Below are positions 38,084 through 47,641 of a stretch of 64,000 nt of DNA, in pieces; the stretch's first letter is position 1; every line of letters starts with the position of its first letter. The notes under the pieces are model-generated. The model had not been told where the DNA came from, did no database searches, and saw only the letters and a program-made list of their open reading frames with translations. Made by a program: the position numbers and the translations under genes. The stretch lies in the NCBI RefSeq assembly GCF_003324565.1, contig NZ_QOLA01000028.1, positions 1 to 64,000 of the forward strand. Reading direction: 5' to 3'. This DNA is from Streptomyces sp. SDr-06. Its GTDB lineage: Bacteria; Actinomycetota; Actinomycetes; Streptomycetales; Streptomycetaceae.

Positions 38084-39247
38084 ATGCGATCCATACGTCC
38101 GTTGCTGGCCGCTTCCGGCCTCGCCGCGGCTCTCGCGCTGACCGCCACCGCGTGCGGTCCGGGCGGGAACGACGCGGACAGCAAGCCGTCCGCCTCCAAC
38201 TCGGCCCAGGCCGACCCCGCCTCTTCCGCCTCCCTGGCCGACACCCTCAAGAAGCACGGGGTCGACCTCACCAAGTGGAAGGACGGCGGATGGAAGAACT
38301 GGGACAAGGACAAGTGGCTTCGTGAGGCCAAGGACTTCGTCAACCCGGTGATCGACGGCTTGTGGAAGCCCGACCGGATGAAGTCCGCCAAGGACCCGCA
38401 GAAGACCATGGCCGCCGGTGACGTCAACGGCGGTACGGGCATCTCCGACCCCGAGCCGGCGCCCGTCAGGGCCGTCCAGGAGAAGCTGCCCTACCACAAG
38501 TTCGCGGCCCCGGTCGGCAAGGTGTTCTTCGACTCCCCCGAGGGCCCCATGGTGTGCTCGGGCACCGTCGTGAAGGACCCGGCGCACCCCGGCAGGTCCA
38601 ACATGGTGTGGACCGCGGGCCACTGCGTCCACCAGGGCGGCTCCGGCGGCTGGTACCGCAACATCGCCTTCGTGCCCTCGTACAACGACCAGGGCAAGTC
38701 GGCCGCCGCGCTGAACAACGCGCAGCCGCAGGAAGTCGCGCCCTACGGCGTCTACTGGGCCGACTGGGCCTCGACCTCCGGCGAGTGGATCAAGGACGGC
38801 GGCCCGACCGGCGGCACCGGCGCCCCGTACGACTACGCGGTGCTGCACGTGAAGCCGCAGAACGGCTCGAAGTCCCTCGAGGAGACGGTCGGCAACGCAC
38901 TGACGGTCAACTTCTCGGCCCCGCAGGCCCACTCCGTGGGCGCGATGGGCGCCTGGGGCTATCCGGCGGCCCCGCCGTACGACGGTCTGCAGATGTTCAA
39001 GTGCGTCGACCGTCCCGGCCAGCTGTCCATCAGCCCCGGCACTCCCCCGATGTACCGGATCGGCTGCACCATGACGGGCGGCTCCTCCGGCGGCGGCTGG
39101 TTCATGAACGGCCCCGACGGCACGTCACAGCTGGTCTCCAACACCTCGATCGGCCCGGTCACTTCGGGCTGGCTGGCGGGCCCGCAGCTCGGCGCGGGCG
39201 CGAAGGCGCTCTTCGACTCGATGAGCGCGAAGTACGGCGGCCAGTAA
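38084..39247 (+). CDS. Trypsin-like serine protease, predicted lipoprotein (paralogue 2)
   Basis: A 387-residue paralogue of the protein at 36.7-37.9 kb. It has the same lipobox-like LTATACG at about residue 24, the same Trp-rich spacer (KKHGVDLTKWKDGGWKNWD) and the same triad: WTAGHCVH, YDYAVLHV, TGGSSGGGW. A start ATG 38084 follows AGGGGGAAT. Divergence is mainly in the linker after the signal. The two could act on different substrates or at different times. A long perfect hairpin ends the transcript. Confidence 0.9.
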   Translation: MRSIRPLLAASGLAAALALTATACGPGGNDADSKPSASNSAQADPASSASLADTLKKHGVDLTKWKDGGWKNWDKDKWLREAKDFVNPVIDGLWKPDRMKSAKDPQKTMAAGDVNGGTGISDPEPAPVRAVQEKLPYHKFAAPVGKVFFDSPEGPMVCSGTVVKDPAHPGRSNMVWTAGHCVHQGGSGGWYRNIAFVPSYNDQGKSAAALNNAQPQEVAPYGVYWADWASTSGEWIKDGGPTGGTGAPYDYAVLHVKPQNGSKSLEETVGNALTVNFSAPQAHSVGAMGAWGYPAAPPYDGLQMFKCVDRPGQLSISPGTPPMYRIGCTMTGGSSGGGWFMNGPDGTSQLVSNTSIGPVTSGWLAGPQLGAGAKALFDSMSAKYGGQ

Positions 39248-39258
39248 TCCCGGACGCC

Positions 39259-39298
39259 CACAGGGCCCGCCCCCTCCGGAGAGGGGGCGGGCCCTGTG
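39259..39298. terminator. Strong bidirectional intrinsic terminator
   Basis: An 18-bp perfect stem (39259-39276 and 39281-39298) with a CGGA loop between the convergent lipoprotein protease and hflX genes. Confidence 0.9.
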
Positions 39299-39325
39299 TC
39301 GTACGTTCAGCGGCGGTGCGTTCCG

Positions 39326-40828
39326 TCAGTGCGCGGCCGGCACATAGGGAGCGAGCTCGGCGGCGAGCACCTCGTGCACCCGGGCCTTGAGCACGGTGCC
39401 CTCCGCCACGTGCTCCTCGGAGATCACCTCGCCCTCGGCGTGCGCCCGGGCGACCAGCTGTCCGTGCGTGTACGGCACCAGCGCCTCGATCTCGATCTCG
39501 GGGCGCGGCAGTTCGCTGTCGATGAGCGCGAGCAGCTCCTCGATGCCTTCGCCGGTGCGGGCCGAGACGGCGATGGAGTGCCGCTCGATCCGCAGCAGCC
39601 GCTGGAGCACCAGCGGGTCCGCCGCGTCCGCCTTGTTGATCACCACGATCTCGGGCACGTCGACCGCGCCCACATCGCGGATGACCTCGCGCACGGCCGC
39701 CAGCTGCTCCTCGGGATCGGGGTGCGCGCCGTCCACCACGTGCAGGATCAGATCGGAGTCACCGACCTCCTCCATGGTGGAGCGGAACGCTTCGACGAGG
39801 TGGTGCGGCAGATGCCGTACGAAGCCGACGGTGTCGGCCAGCGTGTACAGCCGCCCGCTGGGCGTCTCGGCCCGGCGCACGGTCGGGTCGAGGGTGGCGA
39901 ACAGCGCGTTCTCCACCAGCACGCCCGCGCCCGTGAGGCGGTTGAGCAGCGAGGACTTTCCGGCGTTGGTGTACCCGGCGATGGCGACCGAGGGCACCTT
40001 GTTGCGGCGGCGCTCCTGGCGCTTGATCTCGCGGCCGGTCTTCATCTCCGCGATCTCACGGCGCATCTTCGCCATCTTCTCGCGGATCCGCCGACGGTCG
40101 GTCTCGATCTTGGTCTCACCGGGACCACGGGTGGCCATGCCGCCGCCACCGCTGGACCCGCCGCCGCCCATCTGACGCGACAGCGACTGACCCCAGCCGC
40201 GCAGGCGCGGCAGCATGTACTGCATCTGCGCCAGCGAGACCTGCGCCTTGCCCTCACGGGACTTGGCGTGCTGGGCGAAGATGTCGAGGATCAGCGCGGT
40301 CCGGTCGACCACCTTGACCTTGACGACGTCTTCGAGGTGGATCAGCTGGCCCGGGCTCAGCTCACCGTCGCAGACCACGGTGTCCGCGCCGGTCTCGAGC
40401 ACGATGTCCCGCAGCTCCTGCGCCTTGCCGGAGCCGATGTAGGTGGCCGGGTCGGGCTTGTCACGGCGCTGGTAGACGCCGTCGAGCACCAGGGCGCCCG
40501 CCGTCTCGGCGAGGGCCGCGAGCTCCGCCAGCGAGTTCTCCGCGTCCTTGAGCGTCCCCGTGGTCCATACGCCGACCAGCACCACACGCTCCAGGCGCAG
40601 CTGCCGGTACTCGACCTCGGTGACGTCCTCGAGCTCGGTGGAGAGGCCCGCCACGCGCCGCAGCGCGGCACGCTCGGAGCGGTCCAGCTGTTCGCCGTCG
40701 CGCGCTCCGTCGATCTCGTGGCTCCAGGCGACGTCCTCTTCCATCAGGGCATCGGCCCGAAGGCTCTCGGTGCGGTGCGTGTCCGCGAAGCTCTGCTCGT
40801 CCTGGGAAGGGGATGAAGAGGAGGTCAT
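39326..40828 (-). CDS. hflX: Ribosome-associated GTPase HflX
   Basis: A 500-residue GTPase. The N-terminal domain (VYQRRDKPDPATYIGSGKAQEL) and the glycine-rich linker RQMGGGGSSGGGG are family hallmarks. GTP-binding motifs are G1 GYTNAGKSSLLNRL, G3 DTVGFVRHLP and G4 NKAD. HflX splits or rescues stalled ribosomes. The first about 50 residues are a low-complexity acidic extension. The start is ATG 40828 behind AAAGGA; upstream frame to 41131 is non-coding. It stands alone, convergent with the lipoprotein genes. Confidence 0.95.
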   Translation of the reverse strand: MTSSSSPSQDEQSFADTHRTESLRADALMEEDVAWSHEIDGARDGEQLDRSERAALRRVAGLSTELEDVTEVEYRQLRLERVVLVGVWTTGTLKDAENSLAELAALAETAGALVLDGVYQRRDKPDPATYIGSGKAQELRDIVLETGADTVVCDGELSPGQLIHLEDVVKVKVVDRTALILDIFAQHAKSREGKAQVSLAQMQYMLPRLRGWGQSLSRQMGGGGSSGGGGMATRGPGETKIETDRRRIREKMAKMRREIAEMKTGREIKRQERRRNKVPSVAIAGYTNAGKSSLLNRLTGAGVLVENALFATLDPTVRRAETPSGRLYTLADTVGFVRHLPHHLVEAFRSTMEEVGDSDLILHVVDGAHPDPEEQLAAVREVIRDVGAVDVPEIVVINKADAADPLVLQRLLRIERHSIAVSARTGEGIEELLALIDSELPRPEIEIEALVPYTHGQLVARAHAEGEVISEEHVAEGTVLKARVHEVLAAELAPYVPAAH

Positions 40829-41015
40829 TGGATCCTTTACGTCGTTGGAATTCCGGACCGGAATCCGCGCGGGAGTCCGGCTGTGTCGGTCACAACGCGT
40901 AATGGGCCCCAATGATTCCCGGAGGAAGGTCCGGCCCCGGCCGCGCCGCCGACGTGAACGATGGTCGCACGGGGCCTCCGGGAGCGTCACCCCGGTTTTC
41001 GGGCCCTGCCCGGCC

Positions 41016-41045
41016 GGGGGCGGGGCCCCGGCCGGCCCCGCCCCC
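41016..41045. terminator. Intrinsic terminator after the M1 peptidase
   Basis: A 12-bp perfect GC stem (41016-41027 and 41034-41045) with a 6-base loop, 11 bases past the M1 peptidase stop. Confidence 0.7.
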
Positions 41046-41055
41046 GCGCCCGGCG

Positions 41056-42516
41056 TCAGGACTTCTTCGGTGTCTGGCTGCGCCAGTCCGGGTGGCCGGG
41101 CATCGGCGGCGTCTTCTCCCCGTACAGCCACGCCTTGAAGAACCCGGACAGGTCACGCCCGGCGATCCCTGAGGCCAGCGCGGAGAAGTCGGCGGTCGAG
41201 GCGGTGCCGTCCCGGTGGTCGCGCACCCAGTGCCGCTCCAGGCGCTCGAAGGCGCTCGTGCCGATCTCCTCGCGGAGCGCGTAGAGCACCAGGGCGCTGC
41301 CGTCGTAGACGACCGGACGGAAGATGCCGATCTTCTGGCCGGGGGCGGCCGCCCGGGGCGCCGCGGGCGGGCCGCCCGCGGCGCGCCAGCCGTCGGACAG
41401 GGCGTAGGCGGCCCGCATCCGCTGCTCCATCGGCCGCTTGCCGAATTCTTCGGCATAGCGCGCCTCGTACCAGGTGGCGTGCCCCTCGTTCAGCCAGAGG
41501 TCCGACCAGCCGTGCGGCGAGACGCTGTCCCCGAACCAGTGGTGCGCCAGCTCGTGCACCATGACCGAGTCGACGTACCACTCGGGGAATGCCGGCCGGA
41601 CGAACAGCGACCGCTCGAACAGGGACAGGGTCTGCGTTTCGAGCTCGAAGCCGGTCTCGGCGCCCGCGATCAATACCCCGTACGTCTCGAAGGGGTAGCG
41701 CCCGACCTGCCGCTCCATCCACTCGATCTGCCCGGGCGTCTTCTTCAGCCAGGGCTCCAGCTTGGCCTGGTCGGCCGCCGGGACCACGTCGCGGACGGGC
41801 AGCCCGTGCGGCCCCTCGCGGTGCAGCACCGCCGAGTGCCCGATCGACACCTGGGCCAGCTCGGTCGCCATGGGGTGGCCGCTGCGGTACGTGGAGACGA
41901 TCTGCCCGCCGTGGCGCTCGCGCGCGGTGGGCAGCCCGTTGGCCACGACCGTCACGTCCGCCGGCGCGGTCACCCGGAAGGTGAAGTACGCCTTGTCCGA
42001 GGGATGGTCGTTGCAGGGGAAGACCCGGTGGGCGGCGTCGGCCTGATTGGCCATCACCAGACCGTCGGTGGTCCGCACCCAGCCGCCGTCGTGCGCCGCG
42101 TTCGGGTCGCTGGTGTGCCGTACGACGATGCGCAGGGGTTCGCCGGCGTGGACGGGGCTGTGCGGGGTGAGCACCAGGTCCTCGTCGGCGCTCGCGAACT
42201 CCGCCGGCCGCCCGTTGACCTCGACACCGTGCACCGTGCCCCGGGCGAAGTCGAGGTTGATCCGCTCCAGGTCGCCCGTCGCCACGGCGTCGATGGTGGT
42301 GACGGCCTCCAACGGTTTCCTGTTGTCGCCCAGATAGGTGAGCCCGATGTCGTACGAGAGCACGTCGTAGCCGGGGTTGCCCAGCGTCGGGAACAGGGGG
42401 TCCCCGATTCCCAGGGGCACCGGGGCGGGCAGGGCCGCGGCGACTACGGAGGCCGCGGCTGCGGCCAGCAGCACGGCACGCAGGCGGCGGGAACGGGGGC
42501 GGGGGGTGAGCGGCAT
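41056..42516 (-). CDS. Secreted M1-family metallopeptidase
   Basis: A 486-residue zinc aminopeptidase-like protein. An Arg-rich N-terminus followed by a hydrophobic Ala stretch (to about residue 33) is a signal peptide. The beta-saddle N-terminal domain precedes the catalytic site HELAHHWFGD and, about 18 residues on, NEGHATWYE, the M1 zinc ligands and the general base. The exopeptidase GxMEN loop is replaced by AGAETGFELETQ, common in streptomycete members. The start is ATG 42516. It probably trims peptides outside the cell. Confidence 0.93.
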   Translation of the reverse strand: MPLTPRPRSRRLRAVLLAAAAASVVAAALPAPVPLGIGDPLFPTLGNPGYDVLSYDIGLTYLGDNRKPLEAVTTIDAVATGDLERINLDFARGTVHGVEVNGRPAEFASADEDLVLTPHSPVHAGEPLRIVVRHTSDPNAAHDGGWVRTTDGLVMANQADAAHRVFPCNDHPSDKAYFTFRVTAPADVTVVANGLPTARERHGGQIVSTYRSGHPMATELAQVSIGHSAVLHREGPHGLPVRDVVPAADQAKLEPWLKKTPGQIEWMERQVGRYPFETYGVLIAGAETGFELETQTLSLFERSLFVRPAFPEWYVDSVMVHELAHHWFGDSVSPHGWSDLWLNEGHATWYEARYAEEFGKRPMEQRMRAAYALSDGWRAAGGPPAAPRAAAPGQKIGIFRPVVYDGSALVLYALREEIGTSAFERLERHWVRDHRDGTASTADFSALASGIAGRDLSGFFKAWLYGEKTPPMPGHPDWRSQTPKKS

Positions 42517-42621
42517 GCCCTACGGCTACCAGCGCGCGGGGTCGCGGGTCCGCCGACTCGCATGGAGGCCACCCGAACGGGGGCTGGCGGGAGGCGCAGG
42601 CCGGACGGTAACCGCCTCGGC

Positions 42622-44706
42622 TCAGCCCGCGGCCGCCGGATGCTGGGCGCGGCTCACGTCGTAGACCCCCGCCACGTCGCGCATGGTCCGCATGAGGGCG
42701 GGCAGACCCGCGGCGTCCGGGAGTTGGAGGGTGTAGGTGTGCCGGACCCGTTGCTCGCTGGGGGGCTCCACGGTCGCGGAGACGATGGCCGCGCCCGCGG
42801 TGGCGATGGCCTCGGTGAGGTCGGCCAGGAGGCGGGGGCGCCCGAAGGCCTCGGCGACCAGGGTGACCCTGCACTCCGCGGCGTCCCCCCACCGCACCTC
42901 CACGGGTGCGCGGCCCAGGGCCTTCATGCGGGCGACGGCCGGACACTCCTCGCGGTGGACGGTCACCGCCGCCCCGCGCACCGAGAAACCGGTGACCTCG
43001 TCGGGCGGCACGGGGGTGCAGCAACCGGCGAGCCGTACGGTCACATCGGGCAGGTCGGTCACCGCGTTGGCGGCCGCGCGCCGGTCGGCCGGGACGTTGA
43101 CCTGCGGCCGGGGCGCGGCGGCCGGCACCTTGACGCCTTCCGGGTTGGCCGCGAGCCAACCGCTGATCGCGATCCGGGCGGCGGGTGTCCTGGCGTGGTC
43201 GAGCCACTCGGAGGAAGGGCCCGAGGTGGCGTCCTGGGCGAGCAGCGGCTGCACGGTGTCGCCGTCGTTCAGGACCGTACTGAGCGTCGCCAGACGGCCG
43301 TTGACGCGCGCCCCGATGCAGCTGTGGGCATCCTCGCCGTACTGCGCGTAGGCGGCGTCCACACAGCTCGCGCCGGACGGCAGGACCAGGGTGTGGCCGT
43401 CGGCGCTGAAGACCGTGATCTCGCTGTCCCCCGCCAGTTCCTCGCGCAGGGAGGACCAGAAGGTGTCGGGGTCGGGGGCGTTCTGCTGCCAGTCCAGGAG
43501 GCGCGAGAGCCAGCCGGGCCGCGTGGGGTCCTCGCGTTCGTCTCCCGGCTGCTGGGCCCCGTCGCCCGGTGCCTGCGCGTACGGGTTGCCGAGTGCGATG
43601 ACCCCGGCTTCGGCGACCTTGTGCATCTGGTGCGTACGGATGAGGACTTCGGCCACCTCGCCGCCGGGGCCGACGACCGCCGTGTGGAGCGACTGGTACA
43701 GGTTGAACTTGGGGGACGCGATGAAGTCCTTGAACTCGGAGACCACCGGCGTGAAACAGGTGTGCAGTTCGCCCAGGACCGCGTAGCAGTCGGCATCCTC
43801 GGCGACCAGGACGAGCAGTCGGCCGAAGTCGCTGCCGCGCAGCTCGCCCCGCTTGAGCTGCACCCGGTGCACGGAGACGAAGTGGCGTGGCCTGATCAGG
43901 ACTTCGGCGTTGATCCCGGCCTCGCGCAGCACACCGCGCACCCCGTCGGCGATGCCGGTGAGCGGGTCGACGGTGCCGGAGTTGGCCGCGATCAGGAGCC
44001 TGGTGCGCTCGTACTCCTCGGGGTGCAGGATCGCGAAGACCAGGTCCTCCAGTTCGGACTTGAGGGCCTGGACGCCGAGCCGTTCGGCGAGCGGGATCAG
44101 AACGTCCCTGGTCACCTTGGCGATCCGGGCCTGTTTCTCGGGTCGCATCACGCCGAGGGTGCGCATGTTGTGCAGCCGGTCGGCCAGCTTGATCGACATG
44201 ACGCGTACGTCGTCGCCGGTGGCGACCAGCATCTTGCGGAAGGTCTCCGGCTCGGCCGCGGCTCCGTAGTCGACCTTCTCCAGCTTGGTGACGCCGTCCA
44301 CCAGATAGGTGACTTCCTCACCGAACTCGGCCCGCACCTGATCGAGCGTCACTTCGGTGTCCTCGACGGTGTCGTGGAGGAGCGAGGCGGTCAACGTGGT
44401 GGTCTCGGCGCCCAGTTCGGCGAGGATCAGCGTGACGGCGAGCGGATGCGTGATGTAGGGCTCGCCGCTCTTGCGGAACTGGCCGCGGTGGGACGTTTCG
44501 GCGAGCACGTACGCCCGGTGCAGCACGGCCAGGTCGGCGTCGGGGTGGTGGGCCCGGTGGGCGTCGGCCACGTGGCCGATCGCGTCGGGCAGCCGGTCCC
44601 GGGAGACCGGGCCGAGCAGTGCCGCGCGACCCAGTCGGCGGAGGTCGATCCGGGGGCGGCCGCGTCGGCGGCTCTGCGCACCAGGATTTGTGGCCTCTGC
44701 ACTCAT
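42622..44706 (-). CDS. rshA: RelA/SpoT homologue RshA; intact hydrolase, degenerate synthetase domain
   Basis: A 694-residue long RSH protein. The HD hydrolase domain is intact: LLHDTVEDTEVTLDQVRAEF and KLADRLHNMRTLG. The synthetase domain has lost key residues: GRPKHYxSIYxKM is here IRPRHFVSVHRVQ; the DFDDIHDLVGIRI segment with its Mg ligand is GSDFGRLLVLV; ExQIRT is EVLIRT; AEYGIAAHW is AEAGVIALG. TGS, zinc-finger (AGCCTPVPPDEVTGF) and ACT domains follow. Thus a (p)ppGpp hydrolase, not a synthetase, is predicted. The name RshA follows its S. coelicolor counterpart; catalytic status is my inference from comparison with Rel of mycobacteria. The start is ATG 44706. Confidence 0.92.
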   Translation of the reverse strand: MSAEATNPGAQSRRRGRPRIDLRRLGRAALLGPVSRDRLPDAIGHVADAHRAHHPDADLAVLHRAYVLAETSHRGQFRKSGEPYITHPLAVTLILAELGAETTTLTASLLHDTVEDTEVTLDQVRAEFGEEVTYLVDGVTKLEKVDYGAAAEPETFRKMLVATGDDVRVMSIKLADRLHNMRTLGVMRPEKQARIAKVTRDVLIPLAERLGVQALKSELEDLVFAILHPEEYERTRLLIAANSGTVDPLTGIADGVRGVLREAGINAEVLIRPRHFVSVHRVQLKRGELRGSDFGRLLVLVAEDADCYAVLGELHTCFTPVVSEFKDFIASPKFNLYQSLHTAVVGPGGEVAEVLIRTHQMHKVAEAGVIALGNPYAQAPGDGAQQPGDEREDPTRPGWLSRLLDWQQNAPDPDTFWSSLREELAGDSEITVFSADGHTLVLPSGASCVDAAYAQYGEDAHSCIGARVNGRLATLSTVLNDGDTVQPLLAQDATSGPSSEWLDHARTPAARIAISGWLAANPEGVKVPAAAPRPQVNVPADRRAAANAVTDLPDVTVRLAGCCTPVPPDEVTGFSVRGAAVTVHREECPAVARMKALGRAPVEVRWGDAAECRVTLVAEAFGRPRLLADLTEAIATAGAAIVSATVEPPSEQRVRHTYTLQLPDAAGLPALMRTMRDVAGVYDVSRAQHPAAAG

Positions 44707-44915
44707 GGGGGCACCTCCGGCAGCATCGACCGGTGGTGGAGGGACCGGCGTGCCCCTCCGGACCGGTGCTTGATGCTACCGAGCCCACCACGTGGCGCAG
44801 TCCCGCTCTCGCTCAGCGTGAACCGGATCACCCATTCGAGCGAAGGTCCGGGACACAGCCGTTTCGATCCCGACCGCGCCGATCAAGGTGACCCGAGCGC
44901 CCTCGCGCGGCGCGG

Positions 44916-45779
44916 TCAGCCGGCCAGCAACGACGGGTCGATGACGCCCTCGGCGACGATCACCGCGGGCCCGGTCATCTCGATCTCACCGTCCGGGTAC
45001 TCGGTGATGACCAGGGTGCCGCCGGGCAGGTCGACGGTGTACGTGGCCGGGGTACCGGTGAGCGCCGGGTCGGCCCCGTCCCTGCGGGCGGCCGCGACGG
45101 CGACCGCGCAGGCGCCCGTGCCGCAGGAGCGGGTCTCGCCCGCACCCCGCTCGTGGACCCGCATCGCCACGTGCCCGGGGCCGCGGTCCACGACGAACTC
45201 GATGTTCACACCGTCCGGGTAGACGTCCGCCGGGCTGAACGGGGGCACCGAACGCAGCTCGCCCGCGTGGTCCAGATCGGCCACGAAGGCGACGGCGTGC
45301 GGGTTGCCCATGTTCACGTTGCGCGCGGGCCAGCTGCGGCCGTCCACGCTCACCGTGACCCCGGCCTCGGGGAGCAGGGCGCGTCCCATGGAGACCGTGA
45401 TGTCACCGCCCTTGGCGAGGTGCACCTTCTTGACGCCGCCCCGGGTGGCGACGGCCAGGTCGCCGTCTTCGACGAGCCCGGCACGCTGCAGATAGCCCGC
45501 GAACACGCGCACCCCGTTGCCGCACATCTCGGCGATCGAACCGTCGCCGTTGCGGTAGTCCATGAACCACTCGGCTTCCCCGGCCATGGCCTTCGCCTCC
45601 GGGTGGGCCGCGCTGCGCACCACGTGGAGCAGGCCGTCGCCGCCGATTCCGGCCCGGCGGTCGCAGAGCCTGGCGACGGCGGACGCGGGCAGATCGAGGG
45701 TGTTGTCCGGGTCCGGGACGATCACGAAGTCGTTCTCGGTCCCGTGGCCCTTGAGGAAGGCGATCGGCGAAGTGTTCAC
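44916..45779 (-). CDS. dapF: Diaminopimelate epimerase
   Basis: A 287-residue cofactor-free epimerase of the lysine/peptidoglycan pathway that converts LL- to meso-diaminopimelate. The two catalytic cysteines are C86 (EMCGNGVR) and C219 (RSCGTGACA); VNMGNPHAVAF lies in the substrate pocket. The start is GTG 45779 without a strong ribosome site. Streptomycete walls use LL-DAP, so here the product serves lysine synthesis. It lies ahead of rshA on the same strand with a 209-base gap. Confidence 0.96.
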   Translation of the reverse strand: MNTSPIAFLKGHGTENDFVIVPDPDNTLDLPASAVARLCDRRAGIGGDGLLHVVRSAAHPEAKAMAGEAEWFMDYRNGDGSIAEMCGNGVRVFAGYLQRAGLVEDGDLAVATRGGVKKVHLAKGGDITVSMGRALLPEAGVTVSVDGRSWPARNVNMGNPHAVAFVADLDHAGELRSVPPFSPADVYPDGVNIEFVVDRGPGHVAMRVHERGAGETRSCGTGACAVAVAAARRDGADPALTGTPATYTVDLPGGTLVITEYPDGEIEMTGPAVIVAEGVIDPSLLAG

Positions 45780-45843
45780 GCGTCAATCGTACGGGGGCGC
45801 ACCGACAGTCGGCCGGGACGGCCGCCCCGAACCGCGGTCGGGC

Positions 45844-46413
45844 TCAGCGGAGCCGGGCCACGCGCCAGATCGCGAGGGCGACGACCACGCCGGCGACACC
45901 CACGTACAGGGCGAGGACGCGCCAGTCCGGGCGCTCCTTGGAACCCCTGCCGGGCAGCCCCGGCCAGGTGTGGCCGACCCGGCGGGCGGCCATCATGCCC
46001 CAGCCCGCCGCGCAGCAGCTGATGAGCAGTCCGAGCATGGCCACGACCGGTCCGCCGTCACCGAACTCGAAGGCCAGCGGGAAGGCGAACATGAGCGAGC
46101 CGACCGCCGCGAGCATCACGATGGGGGCGAGCTGCCAGATCCTCAACCGGCGCTGGGGGCGCAGCTCGACCTCGACCTCACCGCCGTCGGACACCGCTCC
46201 GACCGAGCCGTCCTCCGGCCCGTCGGGGCTCAGTCCCGAGGCGCCGAGCACGCCGGAGCCGAGTGCCGAGGGCATCGTCCCGGCGGCGTCCGCCGCCCCT
46301 TCGGCGGATTCCGCTTGCGCGGGGTTCGGCACCGTCGCACCGTGATCCGTCGAGCCCGGGCGCGCGGCGTCCTGCCGCGATCCTTGCTCTCTGTCCCGAG
46401 GGCCGGCCTCCAT
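45844..46413 (-). CDS. Small integral membrane protein of unknown function
   Basis: A 189-residue protein. The first about 95 residues are disordered and Gly/Ala/Asp-rich. Then two adjacent membrane segments (LAPIVMLAAVGSLMFAFPLA; VVAMLGLLISCCAAGWGMMA) and a third near the C-terminus (VLALYVGVAGVVVALAIW) follow. I take ATG 46413, with GGGAGGG about nine bases upstream; a TTG at 46476 and a GTG between are in frame. It lies between miaA and dapF on the same strand. The function is unknown. Confidence 0.7.
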   Translation of the reverse strand: MEAGPRDREQGSRQDAARPGSTDHGATVPNPAQAESAEGAADAAGTMPSALGSGVLGASGLSPDGPEDGSVGAVSDGGEVEVELRPQRRLRIWQLAPIVMLAAVGSLMFAFPLAFEFGDGGPVVAMLGLLISCCAAGWGMMAARRVGHTWPGLPGRGSKERPDWRVLALYVGVAGVVVALAIWRVARLR

Positions 46414-46520
46414 CGCCACGCGCCCTCCCAACTCGGACTCCACTGGTCGATCGACGTTTGATGATGGCACGCGCAAGAGTGCCGCATTGACCGGCGGAGC
46501 GTCCCGATGCCATCACGTGA

Positions 46521-47465
46521 TCAGGCTGTAACCGCTCGTTCGACCAACGCCAGCGCCTGGTGCGGGAGTTCCGCCCGGTGGTCCGCGGCTCCGCTCAACC
46601 AGTGGACGCGCGGGTCGCGTCGAAACCAGGAGTCCTGACGGCGTGCGAAGCGCTTGGTGGCGCGCACGGTTTCGGCGCGCGCCTCGTCCTCGGTGCACTC
46701 ACCGGCGAACGCGGCGAGAACCTGCTGGTAGCCGAGCGCCCGTGAGGCGGTGCGCCCCTCGCGCAGTCCGCGCTCCTCCAGCGCCCGCACCTCGTCGATC
46801 AGTCCCGCTTCCCACATCCGGTCGACGCGCACCGTGATCCGCTCGTCGAGCTCCGGCCTGCCGACATCGACACCGATCTGGACGGTGTCGTACACCGACT
46901 CGTGGGTGGGGAGGTTGGCCGTGAACGGCCGGCCGGTGATCTCGATCACCTCGAGGGCGCGGACGATGCGGCGGCCATTGCTCGGCAGGATCGCCCGGGC
47001 CGCCTCGGGGTCGGCGGCGGCGAGGCGCAGGTGCAGGGCGCCGGGGCCCTCGGCGTCCAGTTCGCTCTCCAGGCGCGCGCGTACGGCCGGGTCGGTGCCG
47101 GGGAAGTCCAGCACGTCGATCGCGCCGCGCACATAGAGCCCGGACCCGCCGACGAGGACCGGGGTCCGCCCCTCGGCGAGCAGCCGGTCGATCTCGGCGC
47201 GGGCCAGCTTCTGGTAGGTGGCCACGTTGGCCGGTTCGGTCACGTCCCAGATGTCGAGGAGGTGGTGCGGGACGCCGCCGCGCTCGTCGAGCGTCAGCTT
47301 GGCGGTACCGATGTCCATCCCCCGGTAGAGCTGCATGGAGTCGGCGTTGACGACCTCGCCGCCCAGCTGCTGGGCGAGGAAGACGCCCAGATCGGACTTT
47401 CCGGCCGCTGTCGGACCGACGACGGCGATGACCCGCGGTGCGGGAGCTGCACTTCTCACTGTCAC
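46521..47465 (-). CDS. miaA: tRNA dimethylallyltransferase
   Basis: A 314-residue enzyme that adds a dimethylallyl group to A37 of tRNAs reading U-starting codons. The P-loop is GPTAAGKS at about 16-23; VNADSMQLYRGMDIGTAK and GGSGLYVRGAID are substrate loops. The start is GTG 47465, 11 bases after GGGGAGG; a second GTG two codons later could be used. Its partner miaB lies in the same neighbourhood, so both steps of ms2i6A synthesis are encoded here. Confidence 0.97.
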   Translation of the reverse strand: MTVRSAAPAPRVIAVVGPTAAGKSDLGVFLAQQLGGEVVNADSMQLYRGMDIGTAKLTLDERGGVPHHLLDIWDVTEPANVATYQKLARAEIDRLLAEGRTPVLVGGSGLYVRGAIDVLDFPGTDPAVRARLESELDAEGPGALHLRLAAADPEAARAILPSNGRRIVRALEVIEITGRPFTANLPTHESVYDTVQIGVDVGRPELDERITVRVDRMWEAGLIDEVRALEERGLREGRTASRALGYQQVLAAFAGECTEDEARAETVRATKRFARRQDSWFRRDPRVHWLSGAADHRAELPHQALALVERAVTA

Positions 47466-47641
47466 AGTCTCGCAAACCTCCCCGCCCCTCCTCGAACGAG
47501 CTACGTGACGGGGCATGGCCGGGTTCGTTGCCTGTTGCGAGGTTCCGAACGCCGGTTTGTTGACCGGTGCCGCCGGGCGACGCAATGAGGCGCTCCGATT
47601 GGCACGGGATTTCGCCCACACGAGTACGCTATGGAGTAGAT

